Source: Acinetobacter sp. ANC 4805
Lineage (GTDB): Bacteria; Pseudomonadota; Gammaproteobacteria; Pseudomonadales; Moraxellaceae
Length of the DNA: 64,000 nt
Direction: 5' to 3'
NCBI RefSeq assembly: GCF_022549495.1
Contig: NZ_JAKZGD010000002.1
Span: 310,001 to 374,000, forward strand
Below are positions 27,901 to 35,036 of the stretch, one piece after another (within the stretch, counting starts at the first letter, position 1; every line of letters starts with the position of its first letter). Both the position numbers and the translations under genes were made by a program. The notes under the pieces are model-generated. The model saw nothing but the letters and a program-made list of their open reading frames with translations, made no database searches and was not told the origin of the DNA.

Positions 27901-29253
27901 AATCCTTTAGATCGTGACTATAAAATAACAAATCGTGCCACTGGTATTCTCATGGTCGCTGGCGGTGCGACAGGTGTAACTGGTTCTACAGCACTTGGAT
28001 CTACCTGTATTACTGGAGCAGGATGTGTTTTAGCTTTAGGCGGTTTTGTTGCTTCTGCTGACTTAACTGTAACTGGTTTAAACCAGACTTTATATGGTAA
28101 ACCATCTAATACCTTAGGTGCTCAAGCGATAAGTGCAACTACTGGTCTCAGTTTAAATCAATCGGAATTAGTATATGGTCTATTAGGGCTAGCATCTGTA
28201 ACTAATGCTGTTAGAAGTAGTGCTAAAGAAGCTGTAACAGAAGGTCGAGTACTTGTAAATAAACCAGTTGCAAGTTGTACAAATGGTACGACCTGCTTTG
28301 TAGCAGGGACATTAATTGAAACAGAACAAGGATTAAAACCAATTGAAAGTTTTGTTGGTGGAGAGTTGGTTTGGTCAAAAAGCGATAAAGATTTTACTTA
28401 CCATTATCAACCTGTTGTTGCAACGAAAGTAACACACAATCAGCCTATTTATGAAATTATTGTTGAGAATGATTTCGGTGTTAGAGAAACATTCCTTACC
28501 ACTGAAGAGCATCCTTTCTGGGTTAAAGATGTCGGTTGGCAAAAAGCTTCGATTTTAAGACATGGCAACATACTCTTGGATCGGAACAATAAAGATATCA
28601 AGGTTATAAGTCAGGTATTACTGGCGAAACTTGATACTGTTTATAATATTGAGGTTGATCATTACCATACCTATCATGTAGGTCAACTAGGAATATGGGT
28701 CCATAATGCAAATTGCTGTGACTTGGTATATCAGAATATTGTCAAAGAAACCAAATATGGTGTGATTAGCAATCGAAAATTAGATCGGAATGCGATTGAG
28801 CTTGATCTCACTTCTACAACAAGTAATCAAGCAAAGCAGATTGCTCAAAAAGGTGATCCATTAGGCGCAAAAACAGAAGTTTTATTCGAGAATGTAGTAA
28901 AAGAGCAGGGTGGGAAAGTATTATCGGGTGGGAAATATGGAAGCAACAATGGTTATGATCATGTGATTGTGTTTAAAGATGCCCAAGGTAATATAAATTT
29001 GACCATGGTTGTTGATAGTAAACAGTTAGGTCAAAAAGGGATTAAGTTAGATCCTAAGGCTGCTGGTGGTAACATGCAGATGTCAGGTGAATGGGATGCT
29101 GCTGTTCTTGCTAAATTAGACAAAAATAGTGAAGCATACAAAGCGATTATAGTTGCGCAAAAAAATGGAACATTAGTAAAGGGTGCAGCCTACGTTGATA
29201 AAAGTACAGAAAAGCTGATGCTAGTACGAATTGATCCAACGACGAAAAAATAA
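21955..29253 (+). CDS. cdiA: CdiA contact-dependent growth inhibition toxin / filamentous haemagglutinin with Hint and nuclease-like C-terminus
   Basis: A 2432-residue TpsA exoprotein that forms a filament on the cell surface and delivers its C-terminal toxin to neighbouring bacteria. Order: extended signal peptide (MNKNRYRIIYNKARQ, cleavage near VYAG); TPS secretion domain (residues 70-330, with ANPAGINIKGGGF); long beta-helix of haemagglutinin repeats (330-1500); Ala/Gly-rich DUF637-like segment from about 1600; Hint domain (2114-2252, starting CFVAGTLIETEQG and ending WVHNANC); toxin (2253-2432). The toxin shows a PD-(D/E)XK-like pattern with Glu2312, Asp2335 and Asp2354-x-Lys2356, so DNase activity is inferred. 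There is no VENN pretoxin motif. Confidence 0.92.
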   Translation: MNKNRYRIIYNKARQMFMAVAENAKSQTKTSGQSTSSVATPTSEESFHQLWHVKALVASMSLWMPLSTVYAGMMADTGANAANRPVIGVGQDAQKQNVPVINIQTPNASGVSHNIYKEFDVPTQGAVLNNSRTGAASSIVGSVAANPYLQTGEARIILNEVNSAIASKFEGNLEIAGQQADLIIANPAGINIKGGGFINANKAILTTGKPQLNADGSIKEFVVDQGKITVSANAGSNLGLGGATNNNANYIDLYTRALELNAQLFAKNDIQVITGTNTISADLNKVENKTSTATAPTVAIDVKALGGMYANNIYMVGTEKGLGVNNAGTLQAVNNLVITSAGKIEHSGLISSTSKTQGLVSITTSETGAAGDINSSGSINSNSMLNIDSANNLNVNAKDILINYGGVASSPMLINAKGNLNLAANTRIMNDSVGGDLFVDAANINLGTSSELKSNRGSATIQAQQDLTSSASARLIAAQDLNVLGKGKLSFTNTLLHASLGSINLQSGSSNTQGLIDIQAGTINAAKDLNLSSSGDINLKNLGLAVENSVSRVKNINAYSGQNLKWDNTNIALPQIAGKVQLDAANQLDLIGNSILNQDDINLQANKINLNTALTSQKNINITAKTSDLILNRGLTAQGDINVSALAGNINANSLNVVSNQGKLSILAQKDITLTSLQETTPTPSADKDQVTTKQAILKAEKGITIGSLGEGKLALKAVELTANQGTIQLLGKNGVNLEGNEDIYITGDTGRSRIVNTKLTAQEILLENKKSDVNLKQTNLLATTGNIAVSSEGETKLVGTNLKASGNIELSAKKNLTIQSTNAVADKHMALNAKNLIYISSELDSPYTNYIANSQTNLTAQGVLSMISGSSHVTHNANYTGGAILLEAGSFLMGLSNVQFNATGSDLLRNDTKLNSLNGDLSILQTTNDLILDPKKQKFTAFGDMDFTAKAGAVKLLGYGGTAGNGSEQIVKLNSATGGINLAGKSVELQGASVTAAKDISIVSTGGDLIVDGVKNILTNQVANSESVVRIKSKNQNILNQIEKLKTPDISKDYEVLINLYNEAYPFALSNEAVIDKKIKFDKAYTDFLVKYPALEPKSYVWEGEKKFFPFNSVVWEPTPDSLGMWRPWPAGLYDNFAAIYSETDIQNLRNEINFYNSRSNGYEHKGSDIVSATGNINLVSKQGVSISGATIDAKKGSVLIEAAGTLANQEHQIQGEYKSDKLNSVKQGKIKGSIIIDATQDSYEIGQATDENYNWRSPINSTSINGDKGVKIKATGETATDNLILQGVGITSNNGNVDVEAYKNIIFDVAVENSYDKSKKTETKRKWYGKKKTITTITTAERVGGVSVDIEAKNINIKSKEPKVGEQTGPHRTSIDMYSSQLTANGGKVTILAGGDINLLTADNISKDTLDISKSSSWAGIKLNKSKYTSTRNIKSELPAVLEASYIGAQADGSIILKGTEFNYLESAEIKAGETISLLTASKLVEETLNKKSNSVVWQSMQDKGSITETAKLPSFNGPTTPVFQAAGGLIVQVPVGEKNQNKVELRDEIMKLANQPGNAYLKDFVNRKDVDWQKVILAQKDWDYKSQGLTAAGAAILAIVVAIATAGAGAAALGTTTTLAGGGTVTTFGGITLATTAAGGATTFTAAGAMINAAVTSIATQASVGLVNNQGNVSKTLKDLGSKENIKSLATSIATAGVLSQLADTKIMQDINGLTKTGSFVTDLTARTTQGVMNAGATTLVDFAINGGSLSEKLSTALLLNTANSLQGALSVQIKGLENSDYLLHKIAHAAAGCVSAIVAKANCEAGAIGAAVGEIVAEEMDRSIGDQNFKTDQDILDYQQKVRSVSKLVAGTIAGLTGYDVNTAANTAEIAIANNRQLRQSEVKRIELLAKGNANQQARLSIAACAMVKCAEGYEGTTEYSFLKAIQDAGLSDTFKVERDLLVKQNFRVSTGGFVNIDKQLFDYTLLDRGTDKLTSIYNPLDRDYKITNRATGILMVAGGATGVTGSTALGSTCITGAGCVLALGGFVASADLTVTGLNQTLYGKPSNTLGAQAISATTGLSLNQSELVYGLLGLASVTNAVRSSAKEAVTEGRVLVNKPVASCTNGTTCFVAGTLIETEQGLKPIESFVGGELVWSKSDKDFTYHYQPVVATKVTHNQPIYEIIVENDFGVRETFLTTEEHPFWVKDVGWQKASILRHGNILLDRNNKDIKVISQVLLAKLDTVYNIEVDHYHTYHVGQLGIWVHNANCCDLVYQNIVKETKYGVISNRKLDRNAIELDLTSTTSNQAKQIAQKGDPLGAKTEVLFENVVKEQGGKVLSGGKYGSNNGYDHVIVFKDAQGNINLTMVVDSKQLGQKGIKLDPKAAGGNMQMSGEWDAAVLAKLDKNSEAYKAIIVAQKNGTLVKGAAYVDKSTEKLMLVRIDPTTKK

Positions 29254-29267
29254 TTGAGAGATAAATT

Positions 29268-30125
29268 ATGAATAGTGTAAAAGTAAATCATTCTGAAGCC
29301 TATCAAAAAGCTTTAGCACATGTAATTCAGCATGCAGCATTTAATGAAGATACTATTGAGTTCGTGGATTATGTTACAAATCAAAAGGGTAATGTAGTAT
29401 TTTGCACTAGAATGTTAGGGAACTATGCTGAAGCGAACGCAATGGTATCTTGGTTTCGGGATAGTGATTTAGTGGCTTTTAAACAGTGGTGTTTTATTGC
29501 AGCTAAACTGAATCGTATGGTGTTTCAGTTTGATGTTATAGAATGGTTTCCTGCCTATAAACATTTATATGCTTTATTATCAGATAACGAAGAAATCATT
29601 TCTTGGTATAGTCAGCATAAAGTATCTTATGATCGACAAGGCTCAATTAAAGACCGTGATAATCCACGGAAACCAGACTTTCATGGTTATCAATTGATCT
29701 TGGCTCTTAATAATGAATGGGAACTTTTACGGGAGCGTTGCGAATTAATTTTAAGCACCGAGCTAAAAAAGGATCGTAAATACTTAATAGACCATCGTTT
29801 TTATCTTGCATTGGCAAATGGAGATAAAACAGAAATGGAAAGCGTATTAACAGAATTAACTAGCCCTAAAATATCAAAGATTCGTAATCATGAATTTGCT
29901 TTTACCTTTACAGAGCATTTTATTTCCACATTTGCGGTAATTTATGCAAAATTGGCTTGGAGAAATGGTTATCAGCTTGATATAGATACCCCATGGATAC
30001 CGAAAGAATGGTTACCTATACAATCATTGGATGAATATCCTGAGCCATGGGATTTCATGAAAGACTTTGATCTTTGGACACCGTTCGATGAGGAATATGT
30101 AGATTGGTCGCCTAAAAGTAATTAA
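29268..30125 (+). CDS. cdiI: CdiI immunity protein, Imm49-like
   Basis: It begins 14 bases after cdiA and is coregulated with it, as expected of the cognate immunity protein that protects the producer and its sisters. The 285-residue product is soluble, helical and rich in aromatic residues. Features such as WFPAYKHLYALLSDN, HGYQLILALNNEWELL and FYLALANGDKTEME recall the Imm49 family; that family call is from memory and moderately sure. A terminator hairpin follows 10 bases after the stop. It should bind and block the toxin domain at residues 2253-2432 of CdiA. Confidence 0.8.
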   Translation: MNSVKVNHSEAYQKALAHVIQHAAFNEDTIEFVDYVTNQKGNVVFCTRMLGNYAEANAMVSWFRDSDLVAFKQWCFIAAKLNRMVFQFDVIEWFPAYKHLYALLSDNEEIISWYSQHKVSYDRQGSIKDRDNPRKPDFHGYQLILALNNEWELLRERCELILSTELKKDRKYLIDHRFYLALANGDKTEMESVLTELTSPKISKIRNHEFAFTFTEHFISTFAVIYAKLAWRNGYQLDIDTPWIPKEWLPIQSLDEYPEPWDFMKDFDLWTPFDEEYVDWSPKSN

Positions 30126-30134
30126 TAGAGATTA

Positions 30135-30158
30135 AAGAGAGTCCAAATGGACTCTCTT
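30135..30158 (+). terminator. Hairpin closing the CDI operon
   Basis: AAGAGAGTCC-AAAT-GGACTCTCTT is a perfect ten-base stem directly after cdiI, with a weak T tract. Confidence 0.65.
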
Positions 30159-30204
30159 AATATGTAAAGATGAGCCTGTAAATTATTTTGTGTAATTCCC
30201 TTTT

Positions 30205-30245
30205 AAACGAATGCTCCAACCATCTAGGGCTGGAGCATTCGTTTT
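30205..30245. terminator. Second terminator, facing the integrase fragment
   Basis: AAACGAATGCTCCA / TGGAGCATTCGTTT is a 14-base stem with TTTTAT after it on the plus strand. It lies just past the stop of the integrase remnant, so it may have ended that gene too. Confidence 0.75.
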
Positions 30246-30252
30246 ATGCTAT

Positions 30253-30579
30253 CTAGTTTAAATGTGTATTACAGAATCCAGCCCAATCTTCCATAAGTTC
30301 CTTACGTTTTTCAAGATACGCTCCACGTAAATAAGCAGCTTCAACTTCATCAGGTAGCTTATGTGCTAATACATGCTCACAGACTTCACGTGGGTAGTCC
30401 GTTTTGTCGGCTGGCCAATCGCGGAATGTGGAACGGAAACTATGGATTATAATTACCCAGTTTTGTTTAGGGGTAATATAGCCTAAGCCATTTTGTTTAT
30501 GCATGCATTTGATAAATGTAATCAGATACATATCCGAAAGGAAATATTGGTAACTGTTAGTTAAGGTTTGAGCTAGCAT
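30253..30579 (-). pseudogene. C-terminal remnant of a second P4-type integrase
   Basis: The last 60 codons encode the end of a P4-family tyrosine recombinase: HSFRSTFRDWPADKTDYPRE with the HxxR box, VLAHKLPDEVEAAYLRG with the His and the nucleophile Tyr, and ELMEDWAGFC at the end. The N-terminal 300 or so residues that carry the arm-binding domain and the first catalytic Arg are missing. It lies 37 bases downstream of the intact integrase. It marks an earlier insertion, later overridden by a related element at the same site. Confidence 0.85.
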
Positions 30580-30616
30580 AAATTACTTATAATCTCCAGT
30601 CAGCCAATATACTAAC

Positions 30617-31852
30617 TCAATACGCATTTATATTCTCTTCATTTTTCCAACTGTCAACTATGTCAGCCCAGTCTTGCATCATTTTCCGTCTTTGTTTTAG
30701 ATGTTTAGAATGATCATAAGAGGCTTTAGTTTTATTGGATTCGGCATGTGCTAATTGTTTCTCTATCCATGCTTCCTCATAATCCTTTTCATACAGTAAG
30801 GTTGAGGCTGTGGCTCTAAAATCATGAGTAGTTACATCTTTAAGACCGATATATTCCAGCATGCTATTTAACGTTGATGGTGAAAGCATACCGCTACTAT
30901 TTTTGCTGAAAATAGCAGGGAATACCAGAATGCTATCACCTGATATTTCGTGCTGCTGTCGTAAAATCTTATATGCTTGATCTGAAATTGGTAGTACATG
31001 GATTCTAGCCTTCTTCATCACTTCTATTGGAAATGTTATTAATTTTGATTCAAAGTCTACCCATGACCATTGCATCTTCCTAATTTCTACAGCGCGCAGC
31101 ATTGTATATAAGAGAATAAAGCCTGCATTTTTCACAGTTTGCGTGCCATTGTATTTAGGTAGACTTGTTCTGGCTTTATATCGCTCTTCTTTCGTTAATG
31201 CTCTTGCATGATTGACACGAGGACGTTTAATTACATCACGTACTGCATAAGTAGGATCATTCTCAGCACGAAGCGTTGCTATAGCATATCGAATAACACT
31301 ACCAACAAATCTTCTGTTCTCAAGTGCGGCAGAAGCACCAGTAAATCTTCCATTTGATTCTTTTAATACTCGATCTAGAGTATTATCAAGTATTTTAAGC
31401 ACATCTGCTGCTGTTACCTCGTTTATATTCTTCTTCCCAATCACAGGTGAAATATCTTTTTCTAAAGCAATATCAAACTTCTCTTGATATGTTTCAGACT
31501 TTGAATACATTCGTTTCAGTTTAAATTCAGCAGCAATTGAATCGAAAGTATTGGTTGTTTCGGCTAATGCTTTGGCTTTGATATTTTTTCGATCTTCAAC
31601 AGGGTGTATGCCTTTTGCTAGCTTTGCTCTCATTTGTTCTTTTAAAGAACGAGCCTCTGCTAGACTAATAGAAGGGTATTCCCCTAAGCTCATTGATGAT
31701 TCTTTGCCCTGAAAAACAAATTTGAATCGCCATACCTTAGTACCAGTCGGTCTAATCTCTATATATAGTCGATCAGAGTCTAGTAGCCTATATAATTTAT
31801 CTTTTGGTTTCAGACTCTTAATTTTGACATCAGAAAGTTTTGTAGTAGCCAT
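30617..31852 (-). CDS. int: P4-family tyrosine integrase
   Basis: A 411-residue site-specific recombinase for island 1. The N-terminal DUF4102-type arm-binding domain is at residues 1-90 (LYIEIRPTGTKVWRFKF, SLGEYPSISLAEAR). A core-binding helical domain follows, then the catalytic domain with Arg in YTMLRAVEIRKMQW, HDFRATAST, LAHAESNKTKASYDHS and the Tyr in that last box. The gene is complete. It reads into the island from its right end, 22 bases from the att-like repeat, as usual for P4-type islands. Confidence 0.95.
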   Translation of the reverse strand: MATTKLSDVKIKSLKPKDKLYRLLDSDRLYIEIRPTGTKVWRFKFVFQGKESSMSLGEYPSISLAEARSLKEQMRAKLAKGIHPVEDRKNIKAKALAETTNTFDSIAAEFKLKRMYSKSETYQEKFDIALEKDISPVIGKKNINEVTAADVLKILDNTLDRVLKESNGRFTGASAALENRRFVGSVIRYAIATLRAENDPTYAVRDVIKRPRVNHARALTKEERYKARTSLPKYNGTQTVKNAGFILLYTMLRAVEIRKMQWSWVDFESKLITFPIEVMKKARIHVLPISDQAYKILRQQHEISGDSILVFPAIFSKNSSGMLSPSTLNSMLEYIGLKDVTTHDFRATASTLLYEKDYEEAWIEKQLAHAESNKTKASYDHSKHLKQRRKMMQDWADIVDSWKNEENINAY

Positions 31853-31873
31853 TGAGAGTATTTGGAACGAAAT

Positions 31874-31904
31874 GTTACCCGTATTATTACCCGTTTTTAT
31901 AAGG
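31874..31904 (+). repeat. Right-end att-like repeat of island 1
   Basis: GTTACCCGTATT then ATTACCCGTTTTTATAAGG, the same orientation and layout as 9312-9341. It sits between the integrase start and the coaD promoter region. The 260 bases from here to coaD hold only AT-rich promoter-like sequence. Confidence 0.6.
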
Positions 31905-32131
31905 AATTAAAAGACACTAAAAAGAACTAATAAGAATAGTATTTATTTTATTTCAACTACTTATGATTTTAAAAAGAACTGTAAGGGATTATAAAAAACA
32001 TTAACCATTATTATTTTTTACTACTGTTGCTTGCGCCATAATTCAAACTTCCACAATTACATCTATTGTGCCGTAAAATGCAATCTTTTTCCATCGTTTA
32101 GCAATTTCGCGTTTAGAGCTAAATTTGTTAA

Positions 32132-32659
<528 letters not shown>

Positions 32660-32923
32660 ATGTCCTTATATATTACAGATGAATGCATTAATTGTGATGT
32701 CTGTGAGCCTGTATGCCCCAATGAAGCAATTTATATGGGTGAGCTGATTTATGAGATTGATCCTGCGCTCTGCACAGAGTGTATAGGACATCATGATCAG
32801 CCTCAGTGCCAGCTATTTTGCCCAGTTGATTGTATTCCGCTTGATCCTCAGCATGTCGAATCACATGATGAGTTGATGGAGAAATATAAAAAATTGACTG
32901 CGCAAAAAAATGCGAGCAATTAA
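32660..32923 (+). CDS. YfhL-type 2x[4Fe-4S] ferredoxin
   Basis: An 87-residue electron carrier with two cluster motifs: CINCDVCEPVCPNEA at residues 9-23, and CTECIGHHDQPQCQLFCPVD, which has the longer spacing characteristic of the YfhL/Fdx group. Its ATG directly abuts the coaD TAG, so it is translated from the same message. coaD-fdx is a common pair in gamma-proteobacteria. The redox partner is not known. Confidence 0.93.
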   Translation: MSLYITDECINCDVCEPVCPNEAIYMGELIYEIDPALCTECIGHHDQPQCQLFCPVDCIPLDPQHVESHDELMEKYKKLTAQKNASN

Positions 32924-32949
32924 TTTCGAACTTTGATAAGATGCGCCAC

Positions 32950-33338
<389 letters not shown>

Positions 33339-33359
33339 TCAAATTTTTTAAAATTGTGC

Positions 33360-33388
33360 TTGACGTGTGTATTGAAAGTTAAGATAAT
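33360..33388 (+). promoter_or_regulatory. Sigma-70 promoter of the first tRNA-Met gene
   Basis: TTGACG and GATAAT with a 17-base spacer, 16 bases before the tRNA. The GC-rich discriminator (GCGCCC) just after the -10 box suggests stringent control, as for other stable RNA genes. Confidence 0.85.
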
Positions 33389-33403
33389 GCGCCCACAGTT
33401 TTC

Positions 33404-33480
33404 GGCTATGTAGCTCAGTTGGTTAGAGCACCGCACTCATAATGCGGGGGTCACAAGTTCAAGTCTCGTCATAGCCACCA
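33404..33480 (+). tRNA. tRNA-Met(CAT), elongator
   Basis: A 77-base cloverleaf with encoded CCA. The acceptor arm GGCTATG pairs with CATAGCC, the D-loop is AGCTCAGTTGGTTAGAGC, the anticodon arm CCGCA-CTCATAA-TGCGG carries CAT, and the T-arm contains GTTCAAGTC. It resembles elongator tRNA-Met rather than the initiator, which lacks the first acceptor pair, and rather than tRNA-Ile2. Confidence 0.95.
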
Positions 33481-33487
33481 TTTTATA

Positions 33488-33515
33488 GACCACGCTCCTG
33501 CGTGGTCTTTTTTTT
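33488..33515 (+). terminator. Terminator of the first tRNA-Met gene
   Basis: GACCACGC-TCCT-GCGTGGTC followed by eight T. Confidence 0.95.
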
Positions 33516-33633
33516 ATTTGGATATTAAAATTAATTTTTTAATCATCGAATGCTAGACGTGTTGAAAAACGATCAAATAGAAATTGAAAGCACAAAAACT
33601 GTTCATATGTTGCGTATTTTCAATATCATAGAC

Positions 33634-33662
33634 TTGACCTATTGTATAGAACACTAGATAAT
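33634..33662 (+). promoter_or_regulatory. Sigma-70 promoter of the second tRNA-Met gene
   Basis: TTGACC and GATAAT with a 17-base spacer. The spacing and -10 box equal those of the first copy, but the spacer bases differ. Confidence 0.85.
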
Positions 33663-33677
33663 GCGCACACAGTTTAC

Positions 33678-33754
33678 GGCTATGTAGCTCAGTTGGTTAG
33701 AGCACCGCACTCATAATGCGGGGGTCACAAGTTCAAGTCTCGTCATAGCCACCA
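33678..33754 (+). tRNA. tRNA-Met(CAT), elongator, second copy
   Basis: Identical over all 77 bases to the copy at 33404-33480. It is a recent or gene-converted duplication with its own promoter and terminator. Confidence 0.95.
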
Positions 33755-33762
33755 TTTTATAA

Positions 33763-33787
33763 ACCACGCTCCTGCGTGGTTTTTTTT
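33763..33787 (+). terminator. Terminator of the second tRNA-Met gene
   Basis: ACCACGC-TCCT-GCGTGGT followed by T7, nearly the same as the first copy. Confidence 0.93.
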
Positions 33788-33956
33788 ATCTATTCTTTTC
33801 TTTATAAGAACATTCAACTGGTTAGAAAATAATAGAAATCTTCAATTTTTTTATTCTAAATAGATTCAATGTTTGCATGTATTTACGAGAAAAATCTATT
33901 TTTTTTCTGAGGAATTTTTGGGGCGTAATTCAAAAAGGAAATGAAAAGTAGCTAAG

Positions 33957-33987
33957 GAGATATATTGATTCTGTCTCAATATATCTC
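33957..33987. terminator. Hairpin after the nadE operon
   Basis: GAGATATATTGA / TCAATATATCTC is a 12-base AT-rich stem 18 bases past the stop of the gene at 34005. It has little T tract on either strand. Confidence 0.5.
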
Positions 33988-34004
33988 AGAATAAATTGTA
34001 ATGA

Positions 34005-35036
34005 TTAGAGGTGCTTTTCGATGGTGGCTAACGTTTGCTGGCTTTCATAGAAAGGTTTTACAATCATGGTGATAATCGGTTCTAATACACCATGTTCATC
34101 TAAAGCGACAACAACTTTAGGATAGAAACGTACAGCTTCATTTTGAAGATCAGATTCTTCAATACCAATCGCAGCAAACACATCTTCTAAGCTTTCATCT
34201 TCATAAAAGTCATAAAAGACCTTTACGCCGTATAAGATCAGATCTTGAATAAAGGAAGACTGACGCAGTTCTTTCCAATACTCATAAATCATCACAAAGA
34301 ACTCTTCAACATCGAGTGGTGTCACTTGCTTGGTATATTCAGATAAAGGTTTAGCTTTGTTGTCTTCCCAAAGATTACGCGCTAGGCTTTCTAGATCATC
34401 ATTTGAAAGTAAGCTTAAATCAACAAGTTGCTCTTGAATGAAGCGAGCAATACTTTCTTCAATTTTCTGTTCAATACGCTGTTGCTGACGATGTGAAAAG
34501 GTTTTTAGTTTCTGCTGCCACTGATATTTACTATCAGAGGCTTGTTCTTCATCAGATTGTGAAAATAATTTGGGTAGTTTATTTTGCAGCGCTGTCGTTG
34601 CAATATATTGGCACAACTGTTGAATAGAAGGGCTTTCTTTTAAAAAATGGTTTAAATAATGTCGAATATTTTCTAATTCGAGAAATTTGGATAACCACAT
34701 TTCAAATTGATGATCTGAAAAAACGTCTTCTAATTGCGCTGAGGATTGTAAAGAAAAAACATGCAGCCGTTGTGCAATTTCACCAATGAATTCAAGTAAC
34801 CCCGCACCAAGTTGCATTTCAAACGCATAACGTTTTACAACAGCTTGAATTTGTTCGAGTTCAATCACTTCCTTTAGCTTGATCTCAGGCGCATGTTGTA
34901 GAAATAATTGAATAAATTGCTGAAAGAATTCAGCAGAAAGTTGTGTTGTAAGCTGATTTTTATAAAATGCCACTTGCTCAAGCATAAGTGCTTGAGCAAG
35001 TAATTGTGACTTTTCAGAAACAATTTTTTCAGTCAT
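34005..35036 (-). CDS. Conserved hypothetical protein cotranscribed with nadE
   Basis: A 343-residue soluble, largely alpha-helical acidic protein with many Gln and Leu. There is no signal peptide, and no domain is recognised. The frame is open to 35135, inside nadE, but ATG 35036 gives an eight-base overlap with the nadE stop, typical of translational coupling. Its coupling to NAD synthase suggests a linked role, but nothing in the sequence shows one. Confidence 0.7.
   Translation of the reverse strand: MTEKIVSEKSQLLAQALMLEQVAFYKNQLTTQLSAEFFQQFIQLFLQHAPEIKLKEVIELEQIQAVVKRYAFEMQLGAGLLEFIGEIAQRLHVFSLQSSAQLEDVFSDHQFEMWLSKFLELENIRHYLNHFLKESPSIQQLCQYIATTALQNKLPKLFSQSDEEQASDSKYQWQQKLKTFSHRQQQRIEQKIEESIARFIQEQLVDLSLLSNDDLESLARNLWEDNKAKPLSEYTKQVTPLDVEEFFVMIYEYWKELRQSSFIQDLILYGVKVFYDFYEDESLEDVFAAIGIEESDLQNEAVRFYPKVVVALDEHGVLEPIITMIVKPFYESQQTLATIEKHL

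Larger units (their letters stand above)
9312..31904. mobile_element. Genomic island 1 between smpB and coaD (P4-type integrase, CDI cargo)
   Basis: About 22.6 kb separate two core genes. The near end has an AlpA-like regulator and the far end a P4-family tyrosine integrase reading inward. Both ends carry a 30-base near-repeat made of two GTTACCCGT-type units in the same orientation. A second integrase C-terminus at 30253-30579 indicates at least two insertion events in the same spot. Blocks: 9393-13831 satellite-like genes, 13929-16504 small envelope proteins and a candidate RNA, 16561-19934 DUF932/YqaJ/Cys-rich module, 20158-30125 CDI locus. The exact att core was not resolved. Confidence 0.8.
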
